Below, piece after piece: positions 1 to 13,220 of a DNA stretch of 64,000 nucleotides. The position numbers were made by a program, and so were the translations under genes. The notes beneath the pieces were generated by a model, which saw only the letters and a program-made list of their open reading frames with translations, was not told where the DNA came from and searched no databases. Within the stretch, counting starts at the first letter, position 1; each line of letters opens with the position of its first letter. This DNA comes from Coriaria nepalensis (Eukaryota; Streptophyta; Magnoliopsida; Cucurbitales; Coriariaceae). The DNA is taken from the NCBI GenBank assembly GCA_027186245.1, contig CP114482.1, positions 17,069,209 to 17,133,208 of the forward strand, written 5' to 3'.

Positions 1-7
1 AAATAAA

Positions 8-20
8 TTCGAACGAATTC
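8..20 (+). other. Representative TTCGAACGAA dyad box of monomer A
   Basis: TTCG-AA-CGAA is an inverted repeat with a two-base centre, followed here by TTC to make an overlapping GAATTC. It marks the start of every A monomer and most C monomers on the left. B has TCGAACCAA, which breaks the second half. It may be a protein-binding site or only a conserved exchange point; sequence alone does not decide. Confidence 0.6.
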
Positions 21-151
21 TATTTTCGCCCTTCAAACATGATTTTCTTACACAACTTGCAAATAATATATTGCAGACAACAGTGCATTATTTTAGAATT
101 AAAATGCATATCATTCAGTCTTTTCATATCATTATATTATTTGAAAGCACA
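9..151 (+). repeat. Representative monomer A (143 bp)
   Basis: Begins TCGAACGAATTC and ends just before the B box. It carries CCCTTCAAACATGATTTTC, an ACTTGCA block and a GCATTATTTTAG block. Left-array A monomers fall into three subtypes. Alpha (this copy) has TTACACAACTTGCAAATAAT and AGAATTAAAATGC. Beta has TTACATAACTTGCAATTAAT and AGCCTGAAAAAGC. Gamma begins TGGAACGAATTCTACTTTCG and has GGCCAAAAAAAGC or GGCCTAAAAAAGC. The GAATTC inside A recurs about once per trimer, so EcoRI should give a ladder near 421 bp. Confidence 0.93.
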
Positions 152-293
152 TCGAACCAATTCTATTTTTGCATTTAAAACACGAGTTTCATGCATAACT
201 TGCAAATGATCCATTGAAGGCAACTATGCATTTTTTTATACTTAAAGTCGTATAATTGCATCTCTTTCAGTCATTAAATCATTCTAAATCACT
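152..293 (+). repeat. Representative monomer B (142 bp)
   Basis: Begins TCGAACCAATTCTATTTTTG, so the second half of the box dyad is changed (CCAA, not CGAA). It contains GCATAACTTGCAAATGAT, GAAGGCAACTATGCA followed by a T-run of about seven, then AAAGTCGTATAATTGC, TCTCTTTCAGTCATTAAA and the end CTAAATCACT. It always follows A and precedes C, except where hybrid monomers occur. Confidence 0.93.
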
Positions 294-430
294 TCGAACC
301 AAAATTTGCATTTTAAACATCAATTTCGTGCATAACTTGCACTTGATCTATTGTAGGCAACAATGCATTTGTTTAGCCTTAAAATCATGTCATTGAGTCT
401 CTTGTACTGATTAAATCATTCTAAATTAAT
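294..430 (+). repeat. Representative monomer C (137 bp)
   Basis: Begins TCGAACCAAAATTTGC in this copy; TCGAACGAAATTCGC is commoner. It contains GCATAACTTGCACTTGATC, TGTAGGCAACAATGC, TTTAGCCTTAAAATCATG, TCATTGAGTCTC and ends TCTAAATTAAT. There are two left-array subtypes. C1 has GAATTTCGTGCATAAC and ends in TAAATTAAT or TAAATAAAT. C2 has ACTTCACACTTTAAACATG and CAATTGTTTAG and typically ends TCCTTCAAAATAAAT. C2 with that end is followed by the TGGAAC (gamma) A monomer, so the two variants travel as one linked block. Confidence 0.9.
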
Positions 431-1969
431 TCGAACGAATTCGATTTTTGCCCTTTAAACATGATTTTCTTACACAACTTGCAAATAATATATTGCAGAC
501 AACAGTGCATTATTTTAGAATTAAAATGCATATCATTCAGTCTTTTCATATCATTATATTATTTGAAAGCACATCGAACCAATTCTATTTTTGCATTTAA
601 AACACGACTTTCATGCATAACTTGCAAATGATCTATTGAAGGCAACTATGCATTTTTTTAGACTTACAGTCGTATAATTGCGTCTCTTTCAGTAATTAAA
701 TCATTCTAAATCACTTCGAACCAAATTTGCATTTTAAACATGAATTTCGTGCATAACTTGCACTTGATCTATTGTAGGCAACAATGCATTTGTTTAGCCT
801 TAAAATCATGTCATTGAGTCTCTTGTAGTGATTAAGTCATTCTAAATAAATTCGAACGAATTCTATTTTCGCCCTTCAAACATGATTTTCTTACACAACT
901 TGCAAATAATCTATTGCAGACAACAGTGCATTATTTTAGAATTAAAATGCATATCATTCAGTCTTTTCATATCATTATATTATTTGAAAGCACATCGAAC
1001 CAATTCTATTTTTGCATTTAAAACACGACTTTCATGCATAACTTGCAAATGATCTATTGAAGGCAACTATGCATTTTTTTAGACTTACAGTCGTATAATT
1101 GCGTCTCTTTCAGTAATTAAATCATTCTAAATCACTTCGAACCAAATTTGCATTTTAAACATGAATTTCGTGCATAACTTGCACTTGATCTATTGTAGGC
1201 AACAATGCATTTGTTTAGCCTTAAAATCATGTCATTGAGTCTCTTGTAGTGATTAAGTCATTCTAAATAAATTCGAACGAATTCTATTTTCGCCCTTCAA
1301 ACATGATTTTCTTACACAACTTGCAAATAATCTATTGCAGACAACAGTGCATTATTTTAGAATTAAAATGCATATCATTCAGTCTTTTCATATCATTATA
1401 TTATTGGAAAGCACATCGAACCAATTCTATTTTTGCATTTAAAACACGAGTTTCATGCATAACTTGCAAATGATCCATTGAAGGCAACTATGCATTTTTT
1501 TATACTTAAAGTCGTATAATTGCATCTCTTTCAGTCATTAAATCATTCTAAATCACTTCGAACCAAAATTCGCATTTTAAACATCAATTTCGTGCATAAC
1601 TTGCACTTGATCTATTGTAGGCAACAATGCATTTGTTTAGCCTTAAAATCATGTCATTCAGTCTCTTGTACTGATTAAATCATTCTAAATTAATTCGAAA
1701 GAATTCGATTTTTGCCCTTTAAACATGATTTTCTTACACAACTTGCAAATAATCTATTGCAGACAACAGTGCATTATTTTAGAATTAAAATGCATATCAT
1801 TCAGTCTTTTCATATCATTATATTATTTGAAAGCACATCGAACCAATTCTATTTTTTCATTTAAAACACCACTTTCATGCATAACTTGCAAATGACCTAT
1901 TGAAGGCAACTATGCATTTTTTTAGCCTTAAAGTCGTATAATTGCGTGTCTTACAGTCATTAAATAATT

Positions 1970-4770
1970 CTAAATCACTTCGAACGTACTTCACACTTTA
2001 AACATGACTTCCATGCATAACTTGCAGTTGATCTATTGAAGGCAACAATACAATTGTTTAGCCTTATAATCATGTCATTAAGTCTCCTGTAGTGATTAAA
2101 TCCTTCAAAATAAATTGGAACGAATTCTACTTTCGCCCTTCAAACATGATTTTCTTACATACCTTGCAATTAATCTATTGCAGACAACAATGCGTTATTT
2201 TGGCCTAAAAAAGCATATCATTCAGTCTTTTTATATCATTAAATTATTTGAAAGCACGTCGAACCAATTCTATTTTGGCATTTAAAACACGACTTTCATG
2301 CATAACTTGCAAATGATCTATTGAAGGCAACTATGAATTTTTTTAGAGTTAAAGTCGTAGAATTGCGTCTCTTTCAGTCATTAAATCATTCTAAATCACT
2401 TCGAATGAAATTCGCATTTTAAACATGAATTTCGTGCATAACTTGCACTTGATCTATTGTAGGCAACAATGCATTTGTTTAGCCTTAAAATCATGTCATT
2501 GAGTCTCATGTACTGATTAAATCATTCTAAATTAATTCGAACGAATTCGATTTTCGCCCTTCAAACATATTTTTCTTACATAACTTGCAATTAATCTATT
2601 GCAGACAACGATGCATTATTTTAGCCTGAAAAAGCATATCATTTAGTCTTTTCATATGATTAAATTATTTGAAAGCACGTCGAACCAATTCTATTTTTGC
2701 ATTTAAAACACGACTTTCATGCATAACTTGCAAATGATCTATTGAAGGCAACTATGAATTTCTTTAGACTTAAAGTCGTATAATTGCGTCTCTTTCAGTC
2801 ATTAAATCATTCTAAATCACTTCGAACCAAATTCGCATTTTAAACATGAATTTCGTGCATAACTTGCACTTGATCTATTGTAGGCAACAATGCATTTGTT
2901 TAGCCTTAAAATCATGTCATCGAGTCTCTTGTAGTGATTAAGTCATTCTAAATAAATTCGAACGAATTCTATTTTTCGCCCTTCAAACATGATTTTCTTA
3001 CACAACTTGCAAATAATCTATTGCAAACAACAGTGCATTATCTTAGAATTAAAATGCATATCATTCAGTCTTTTCATATCATTATATTATTTGAAAGCAC
3101 ATCGAACCAATTCTATTTTTGCATTTAAAACATGACTTTCATGCATAACTTGCAAATGATCTATTGAAGGCAACTATGCATTTTTTTAGCCTTAAAGTCG
3201 TATAATTGCGTCTCTTCCAGTCATTAAATAATTCTAAATCACTTCGAACGTACTTCACACTTTAAACATGACTTCCATGCATAACTTGCAGTTGATCTAT
3301 TGAAGGCAACAATACAATTGTTTAGCCTTATAATCATGTCATTAAGTCTCCTGTAGTGATTAAATCCTTCAAAATAAATTGGAACGAATTCTACTTTCGC
3401 CCTTCAAACATGATTTTCTTACATACCTTGCAATTAATCTATTGCAGACAACAATGCGTTATTTTGGCCTAAAAAAGCATATCATTCAGTCTTTTCATAT
3501 CATTAAATTATTTGAAAGCACGTCGAACCAATTCTATTTTGGCATTTAAAACACGACTTTCATGCATAACTTGCAAATGATCTATTGAAGGCAACTATGA
3601 ATTTTTTTAGAGTTAAAGTCGTAGAATTGCGTCTCTTTCAGTCATTAAATCATTCTAAATCACTTCGAATGAAATTCGCATTTTAAACATCAATTTCGTG
3701 CATAACTTGCACTTGATCTATTGTAGGCAACAATGCATTTGTTTAGCCTTAAAATCATGTCATTGAGTCTCATGTACTGATTAAATCATTCTAAATTAAT
3801 TCGAACGAATTCGATTTTCGCCCTTCAAACATATTTTTCTTACATAACTTGCAATTAATCTATTGCAGACAACGATGCATTATTTTAGCCTGAAAAAGCA
3901 TATCATTTAGTCTTTTCATATGATTAAATTATTTGAAAGCACGTCGAACCAATTCTATTTTTGCATTTAAAACACGACTTTCATGCATAACTTGCAAATG
4001 ATCTATTGAAGGCAACTATGAATTTCTTTAGACTTAAAGTCGTATAATTGCGTCTCTTTCAGTCATTAAATCATTCTAAATCACTTCGAACCAAATTCGC
4101 ATTTTAAACATGAATTTCGTGCATAACTTGCACTTGATCTATTGTAGGCAACAATGCATTTGTTTAGCCTTAAAATCATGTCATCGAGTCTCTTGTAGTG
4201 ATTAAGTCATTCTAAATAAATTCGAACGAATTCTATTTTTCGCCCTTCAAACATGATTTTCTTACACAACTTGCAAATAATCTATTGCAAACAACAGTGC
4301 ATTATCTTAGAATTAAAATGCATATCATTCAGTCTTTTCATATCATTATATTATTTGAAAGCACATCGAACCAATTCTATTTTTGCATTTAAAACATGAC
4401 TTTCATGCATAACTTGCAAATGATCTATTGAAGGCAACTATGCATTTTTTTAGCCTTAAAGTCGTATAATTGCGTCTCTTCCAGTCATTAAATAATTCTA
4501 AATCACTTCGAACGTACTTCACACTTTAAACATGACTTCCATGCATAACTTGCAGTTGATCTATTGAAGGCAACAATACAATTGTTTAGCCTTATAATCA
4601 TGTCATTAAGTCTCCTGTAGTGATTAAATCCTTCAAAATAAATTGGAACGAATTCTACTTTCGCCCTTCAAACATGATTTTCTTACATACCTTGCAATTA
4701 ATCTATTGCAGACAACAATGCGTTATTTTGGCCTAAAAAAGCATATCATTCAGTCTTTTCATATCTTTAA
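1970..4770 (+). repeat. 1264-bp tandem duplication (9 monomers), plus partial third copy
   Basis: The marker CGAACGTACTTC lies at 1981, 3245 and 4509, and the TGGAAC box at 2116, 3380 and 4644, each 1264 bp apart. Copies 1 and 2 share rare changes (GAGTTAAAGTCGTAG, ACATATTTTTCTTAC, CATCGAGTCTC). The third copy drifts away after about 4,770. Edges are by eye and good to perhaps 50 bp. Confidence 0.85.
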
Positions 4771-7700
4771 ATTATTTGAAAGCACGTCGAACCAATTCTA
4801 TTTTTGCATTTAAAACACGACATTCATGCATAACTTGCAAATGATCTATTGAAGGCAACTATGAATTTTTTTAGACTTAAAGTCGTAGAATTGCGTCTCT
4901 TTCAGTCATTAAATCATTCTAAATCACTTCGAATGAAATTCGCATTTTAAACATGAATTTCATGCAGAACTTGCACTTGATATATTGTAGGCAACAATGC
5001 CTTTGTTTAGCCTTAAAATCATGTCATTGAGTCTCTTGTACTGATTAAATCATTCTAAATTAATTCGAACGAATTCGATTTTCGCCCTTCAAACATGATT
5101 TTCTTACACAACTTGCAAATAATCTATTGCAGACAACAGTGCATTATTTTAGAATTAAAATGCATATCATTCAGTCTTTTCATATCATTATATTATTTGA
5201 AAGCACATCAAACCAATTCTATTTTTGCATTTAAAACACGACTTTCATGCATAACTTGCAAATGATCTATTGAAGGCAACTATGCATTTTTTAGGACTTA
5301 AAGTCGTATAATTGCGTCTCTTTAAGTCATTAAATCATTCTAAATCACTTCGAGCCAAATTCGCATTTTAAACATGAATTTCGTGCATAACTTGCACTTT
5401 ATCTATTGTAGGCAACAATGCATTTGTTTAGCCTTAAAATCATGTCATTGAGTCTCTTGTACTGATTAAATCATTCTAAATTAATTCGAACGAATTCGAT
5501 TTTCGCCCTTCAAACATGATTTTCTTACACAACTTGCAAATAATCTATTGCAGACAACAGTGCATTATTTTAGAATTAAAATGCATATCATTCAGTCTTT
5601 TCATATCATTATATTATTTGAAAGCACATCGAACCAATTCTATTTTTGCATTTAAAACACGACTTTCATGCATAACTTGCAAATGATCTATTGAAGGCAA
5701 CTATGAATTTTTTTAGACTTAAAGTCGTATAATTGCGTCTCTTTCAGTCATTAAATCATTCTAAATCACTTCGAACCAAATTCGCATTTTAAACATGAAT
5801 TTCGTGCATAACTTGCACTTGATCTATTGTAGGCAACAATGCATTTGTTTAGCCTTAAAATCATGTCATCGAGTCTCTTGTAGTGATTAAGTCATTCTAA
5901 ATAAATTCGAACGAATTCTATTTTTCGCCCTTCAAACATGATTTTCTTACACAACTTGCAAATAATCTATTGCAAACAACAGTGCATTATCTTAGAATTA
6001 AAATGCATATCATTCAGTCTTTTCATATCATTATATTATTTGAAAGCACATCGAACCAATTCTATTTTTGCATTTAAAACATGACTTTCATGCATAACTT
6101 GCAAATGATCTATTGAAGGCAACTATGCATTTTTTTAGCCTTAAAGTCGTATAATTGCGTCTCTTCCAGTCATTAAATAATTCTAAATCACTTCGAACGT
6201 ACTTCACACTTTAAACATGACTTCCATGCATAACTTGCAGTTGATCTATTGAAGGCAACAATACAATTGTTTAGCCTTATAATCATGTCATTAAGTCTCC
6301 TGTAGTGATTAAATCCTTCAAAATAAATTGGAACGAATTCTACTTTCGCCCTTCAAACATGATTTTCTTACATACCTTGCAATTAATCTATTGCAGACAA
6401 CAATGCGTTATTTTGGCCTAAAAAAGCATATCATTCAGTCTTTTCATATCATTAAATTATTTGAAAGCACGTCGAACCAATTCTATTTTGGCATTTAAAA
6501 CACGACTTTCATGCATAACTTGCAAATGATCTATTGAAGGCAACTATGAATTTTTTTAGAGTTAAAGTCGTAGAATTGCGTCTCTTTCAGTCATTAAATC
6601 ATTCTAAATCACTTCGAATGAAATTCGCATTTTAAACATCAATTTCGTGCATAACTTGCACTTGATCTATTGTAGGCAACAATGCATTTGTTTAGCCTTA
6701 AAATCATGTCATTGAGTCTCTTGTACTGATTAAATCATTCTAAATTAATTCGAACGAATTCGATTTTCGCCCTTCAAACATATTTTTCTTACATAACTTG
6801 CAATTAATCTATTGCAGACAACGATGCATTATTTTAGCCTGAAAAAGCATATCATTTAGTCTTTTCATATGATTAAATTATTTGAAAGCACGTCGAACCA
6901 ATTCTATTTTTGCATTTAAAACACGACTTTCATGCATAACTTGCAAATGATCTATTGAAGGCAACTATGAATTTCTTTAGACTTAAAGTCGTATAATTGC
7001 GTCTCTTTCAGTCATTAAATCATTCTAAATCACTTCGAACCAAATTCGCATTTTAAACATGAATTTCGTGCATAACTTGCACTTGATCTATTGTAGGCAA
7101 CAATGCATTTGTTTAGCCTTAAAATCATGTCATCGAGTCTCTTGTAGTGATTAAGTCATTCTAAATAAATTCGAACGAATTCTATTTTTCGCCCTTCAAA
7201 CATGATTTTCTTACACAACTTGCAAATAATCTATTGCAAACAACAGTGCATTATCTTAGAATTAAAATGCATATCATTCAGTCTTTTCATATCATTATAT
7301 TATTTGAAAGCACATCGAACCAATTCTATTTTTGCATTTAAAACATGACTTTCATGCATAACTTGCAAATGATCTATTGAAGGCAACTATGCATTTTTTT
7401 AGCCTTAAAGTCGTATAATTGCGTCTCTTCCAGTCATTAAATAATTCTAAATCACTTCGAACGTACTTCACACTTTAAACATGACTTCCATGCATAACTT
7501 GCAGTTGATCTATTGAAGGCAACAATACAATTGTTTAGCCTTATAATCATGTCATTAAGTCTCCTGTAGTGATTAAATCCTTCAAAATAAATTGGAACGA
7601 ATTCTACTTTCGCCCTTCAAACATGATTTTCTTACATACCTTGCAATTAATCTATTGCAGACAACAATGCGTTATTTTGGCCTAAAAAAGCATATCATTC

Positions 7701-8584
7701 AGTCTTTTCATATCTTTAAATTATTTGAAAGCACGTCGAACCAATTCTATTTTTGCATTTAAAACACGACATTCATGCATAACTTGCAAATGATCTATTG
7801 AAGGCAACTATGAATTTTTTTAGACTTAAAGTCGTAGAATTGCGTCTCTTTCAGTCATTAAATCATTCTAAATCACTTCGAATGAAATTCGCATTTTAAA
7901 CATGAATTTCATGCAGAACTTGCACTTGATATATTGTAGGCAACAATGCCTTTGTTTAGCCTTAAAATCATGTCATTGAGTCTCTTGTACTGATTAAATC
8001 ATTCTAAATTAATTCGAACGAATTCGATTTTCGCCCTTCAAACATGATTTTCTTACACAACTTGCAAATAATCTATTGCAGACAACAGTGCATTATTTTA
8101 GAATTAAAATGCATATCATTCAGTCTTTTCATATCATTATATTATTTGAAAGCACATCAAACCAATTCTATTTTTGCATTTAAAACACGACTTTCATGCA
8201 TAACTTGCAAATGATCTATTGAAGGCAACTATGCATTTTTTAGGACTTAAAGTCGTATAATTGCGTCTCTTTAAGTCATTAAATCATTCTAAATCACTTC
8301 GAGCCAAATTCGCATTTTAAACATGAATTTCGTGCATAACTTGCACTTTATCTATTGTAGGCAACAATGCATTTGTTTAGCCTTAAAATCATGTCATTGA
8401 GTCTCTTGTACTGATTAAATCATTCTAAATTAATTCGAACGAATTCGATTTTCGCCCTTCAAACATGATTTTCTTACACAACTTGCAAATAATCTATTGC
8501 AGACAACAGTGCATTATTTTAGAATTAAAATGCATATCATTCAGTCTTTTCATATCATTATATTATTTGAAAGCACATCGAACC
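2690..8584 (+). repeat. 2949-bp tandem duplication (21 monomers), two copies
   Basis: Rare markers repeat at an offset of 2949: CGAACGTACTTC at 3245/6194 and 4509/7458, CGACATTCATGC at about 4821/7770, CGAGCCAAATTCGC at 5351/8300. Copy 1 is about 2,690-5,635 and copy 2 about 5,639-8,584. The copies part at CGAACCAATTC versus CGAACCCATTC near 8,580. This event contains, and so postdates, the 1264-bp duplication. Confidence 0.85.
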
Positions 8585-11500
8585 CATTCTATTTTTGCAT
8601 TTAAAACATGAGTTTCATGCATAACTTGCAAATGATCTATTGAAGGCAACTATGCATTTTTTTAGACTTAAAGTCGTATAATTGCGTCTCTTTCAGTCAG
8701 TAAATCATTCTAAATCACTTCGAACGAAATTCGCATTTTAAACATGAATTTCGAGCATAACTTGCACTTGATCTATTGTAGGCAACAATGCATTTGTTTA
8801 GCCTTAAAATCATGTCATTGAGTCTCTTGTACTGATTAAATCATTCTAAATTAATTCGAACGAATTCGATTTTCGCCCTTCAAACATGATTTTCTTACAT
8901 AACTTGCAATTAATCTATTGCAGACAACGATGCATTATTTTAGCCTGAAAAAGCATATCATTTAGTCTTTTCATATAATTAAATTATTTGAAAGCACGTC
9001 GAACCAATTCTATTTTTGCATTTAAAACACGACTTTCGTGCATAACTTGCAAATGATCAATTGAAGGCAACTATGCATTTTTTTAGCCTTAAAGTCGTAT
9101 AATTGCGTCTCTTTCAGTCATTAAATCATTCTAAATCACTTTGAACGAACGTCACACTTTAAACATGACTTCCATGCATAACTTGCACTTGATCTATAGA
9201 AGGCAACAATGCAATTGTTTAGCCGTAAAATCATGTCATTGAGTCTCCTGTAGTGATTAAATCCTTCAAAATAAATTGGAACGAATTCTACTTTCGCCCT
9301 TCAAACATGATTTTCTTATATAACTTGCAATTAATCTATTGCAGACAAGAATGCATTATTTTGGCCAAAAAAAGCATATCATTCAGTCTTTTCATATCAT
9401 TAAATTATTTGAAAGCACGTCGAACCAATTCTATTTTTGCATTTAAAACACGACTTTCATGCATAACTTGCAAATGATCTATTGAAGGCAACTATGTATT
9501 TTTTTAGACTTAAATTCGTATAATTGCGTCTCTTTCAGTCATTAATACATTCTAAATCACTTCGAACGAAATTCGCATTTTAAACATGAATTTCGTGCAG
9601 AACTTGCACTTGATCTATTGTAGGCAATATTGCCTTTGTTTAGCCTTAAAATCATGTCATTGAGTCTCTTGTACTGATTAAATCATTCTAAATTAATTCG
9701 AACGAATTCGATTTTCGCCCTTCAAACATGATTTTCTTACACAACTTGCAAATAATCTATTGCAGACAACAGTGCATTATTTTAGAATTAAAATGCATAT
9801 CATTCAGTCTTTTCATATCATTATATTATTTGAAAGCACATCGAACCAATTCTATTTTTGCATTTAAAACATGAGTTTCATGCATAACTTGCAAATGATC
9901 TATTGAAGGCAACTATGCATTTTTTTAGACTTAAAGTCGTATAATTGCGTCTCTTTCAGTCATTAAATCATTCTAAATCACTTCGAACGAAATTCGCATT
10001 TTAAACATGAATTTCGTGCATAACTTGCACTTGATCTATTGTAGGCAACAATGCATTTGTTTAGCCTTAAAATCATGTCATTGAGTCTCTTGTACTGATT
10101 AAATCATTCTAAATTAATTCGAACGAATTCGATTTTCGCCCTTCAAACATGATTTTCTTACATAACTTGCAATTAATCTATTGCAGAGAACGATGCATTA
10201 TTTTAGCCTGAAAAAGCATATCATTTAGTCTTTTCATATAATTAAATTATTTGAAAGCACGTCGAACCAATTCTATTTTTGCATTTAAAACACGACTTTC
10301 GTGCATAACTTGCAAATGATCAATTGAAGGCAACTATGCATTTTTTTATCCTTAAAGTCGTATAATTGCGTCTCTTTCAGTCATTAAATCATTCTAAAAC
10401 ACTTTGAACGAACGTCACACTTTAAACATGACTTCCATGCATAACTTGCACTTGATCTATAGAAGGCAACAATGCAATTGTTTAGCCTTAAAATCATGTC
10501 CTTGAGTCTCCTGTAGTGATTAAATCCTTCAAAATAAATTGGAACGAATTCTACTTTCGCCCTTCAAACATGATTTTCTTATATAACTTGCAATTAATCT
10601 ATTGCAGACAAGAATGCATTATTTTGGCCAAAAAAAGCATATCATTCAGTCTTTTCATATCATTAAATTATTTGAAAGCACGTCGAACCAATTCTATTTT
10701 TGCAATTAAAACACGACTTTCATGCATAACTTGCAAATGATCTATTGAAGGCAACTATGTATTTTTTTAGACTTAAATTCGTATAATTGCGTCTCTTTCA
10801 GTCATTAATACATTCTAAATCACTTCGAACGAAATTCGCATTTTAAACATGAATTTCGTGCAGAACTTGCACTTGATCTATTGTAGGCAATATTGCCTTT
10901 GTTTAGCCTTAAAATCATGTCATTGAGTCTCTTGTACTGATTAAATCATTCTAAATTAATTCGAACGAATTCGATTTTCTCCCTTCAAACATGATTTTCT
11001 TACACAACTTGCAAATAATCTATTGCAGACAACAGTGCATTATTTTAGAATTAAAATGCATATCATTCAGTCTTTTCATATCATTATATTATTTGAAAGC
11101 ACATCGAACCAATTCTATTTTTGCATTTAAAACACGACTTTCATGCATAACTTGCAAATGATCTATTGAAGGCAACTATGCATTTTTTTAGACTTAAAGT
11201 CGTATAATTGCGTCTCTTTCAGTAATTAAATCATTCTAAATCACTTCGGACCAAATTTGCATTTTAAACATGAATTTCGTGCATAACTTGCACTTGATCT
11301 ATTGTAGGAAACAATGCATTTGTTTAGCCTTAAAATCATGTCATTGAGTCTCTCGTAGTGATTAAGTCATTCTAAATAAATTCGAACGAATTCTACTTTC
11401 GCCCTTCAAACATGATTTTCTTACACAACTTGCAAATAATCTATTGCAGACAACAGTGCATTATTTTAGAATTAAAATGCATATCATTCAGTCTTTTCAT

Positions 11501-13220
11501 ATCATTATATTATTTGAAAGCACATCGAACCAATTCTATTTTTGCATTTAAAACATGAGTTTCATGCATAACTTGCAAATGATCTATTGAAGGCAACTAT
11601 GCATTTTTTTAGACTTAAAGTCGTATAATTGCGTCTCTTTCAGTCATTAAATCATTCTAAATCACTTCGAACGAAATTCGCATTTTAAACATGAATTTCG
11701 TGCATAACTTGCACTTGATCTATTGTAGGCAACAATGCATTTGTTTAGCCTTAAAATCATGTCATTGAGTCTCTTGTACTGATTAAATCATTCTAAATTA
11801 ATTCGAACGAATTCGATTTTCGCCCTTCAAACATGATTTTCTTACATAACTTGCAATTAATCTATTGCAGACAACGATGCATTATTTTAGCCTGAAAAAG
11901 CATATCATTTAGTCTTTTCATATAATTAAATTATTTGAAAGCACGTCGAACCAATTCTATTTTTGCATTTAAAACACGACTTTCGTGCATAACTTGCAAA
12001 TGATCAATTGAAGGCAACTATGCATTTTTTTATCCTTAAAGTCGTATAATTGCGTCTCTTTCAGTCATTAAATCATTCTAAAACACTTTGAACGAACGTC
12101 ACACTTTAAACATGACTTCCATGCATAACTTGCACTTGATCTATAGAAGGCAACAATGCAATTGTTTAGCCTTAAAATCATGTCCTTGAGTCTCCTGTAG
12201 TGATTAAATCCTTCAAAATAAATTGGAACGAATTCTACTTTCGCCCTTCAAACATGATTTTCTTATATAACTTGCAATTAATCTATTGCAGACAAGAATG
12301 CATTATTTTGGCCAAAAAAAGCATATCATTCAGTCTTTTCATATCATTAAATTATTTGAAAGCACGTCGAACCAATTCTATTTTTGCAATTAAAACACGA
12401 CTTTCATGCATAACTTGCAAATGATCTATTGAAGGCAACTATGTATTTTTTTAGACTTAAATTCGTATAATTGCGTCTCTTTCAGTCATTAATACATTCT
12501 AAATCACTTCGAACGAAATTCGCATTTTAAACATGAATTTCGTGCAGAACTTGCACTTGATCTATTGTAGGCAATATTGCCTTTGTTTAGCCTTAAAATC
12601 ATGTCATTGAGTCTCTTGTACTGATTAAATCATTCTAAATTAATTCGAACGAATTCGATTTTCTCCCTTCAAACATGATTTTCTTACACAACTTGCAAAT
12701 AATCTATTGCAGACAACAGTGCATTATTTTAGAATTAAAATGCATATCATTCAGTCTTTTCATATCATTATATTATTTGAAAGCACATCGAACCAATTCT
12801 ATTTTTGCATTTAAAACACGACTTTCATGCATAACTTGCAAATGATCTATTGAAGGCAACTATGCATTTTTTTAGACTTAAAGTCGTATAATTGCGTCTC
12901 TTTCAGTAATTAAATCATTCTAAATCACTTCGGACCAAATTTGCATTTTAAACATGAATTTCGTGCATAACTTGCACTTGATCTATTGTAGGAAACAATG
13001 CATTTGTTTAGCCTTAAAATCATGTCATTGAGTCTCTCGTAGTGATTAAGTCATTCTAAATAAATTCGAACGAATTCTACTTTCGCCCTTCAAACATGAT
13101 TTTCTTACACAACTTGCAAATAATCTATTGCAGACAACAGTGCATTATTTTAGAATTAAAATGCATATCATTCAGTCTTTTCATATCATTATATTATTTG
13201 AAAGCACATCGAACCAATTC
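8435..13220 (+). repeat. Cascade of 1263 and 1684 bp duplications of a C2/gamma block
   Basis: A block with GATCAATTGAAGG, TATAGAAGGCAAC, a TGGAAC-type A monomer with GGCCAAAAAAAGC and GGCAATATTGCC occurs at about 8.44-9.70 and 9.70-10.96 kb (offset 1263), and again from about 11.4 kb (offset 1684). The second and third copies share ATTTTCTCCCTTC (10,973 and 12,657), AAAACACTTTGAACG and TCTCTCGTAGTG, which the first lacks. The 1684-bp event is therefore the later one. All open frames seen here belong to the satellite and are not genes. Confidence 0.85.

Larger units (their letters stand above)
1..1969 (+). repeat. Alpha-type trimers with 421 and 1264 bp duplications
   Basis: Trimers with alpha-type A. 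The trimers at 431-851 and 852-1272 are close copies, sharing TAGACTTACAGTCG and AGTAATTAAATC. The opening trimer and part of the next recur 1264 bp on: CACGAGTTTCATGC at 181 and 1445, TTGCCCTTTAAAC after 431 and 1695. No gene or non-satellite sequence seen. Confidence 0.85.

Noticed and set aside
8..20. CENP-B box
   Set aside because: The TTCGAACGAA box does not contain the core bases of the mammalian CENP-B box as I know it. Only a loose analogy of a periodic dyad remains.
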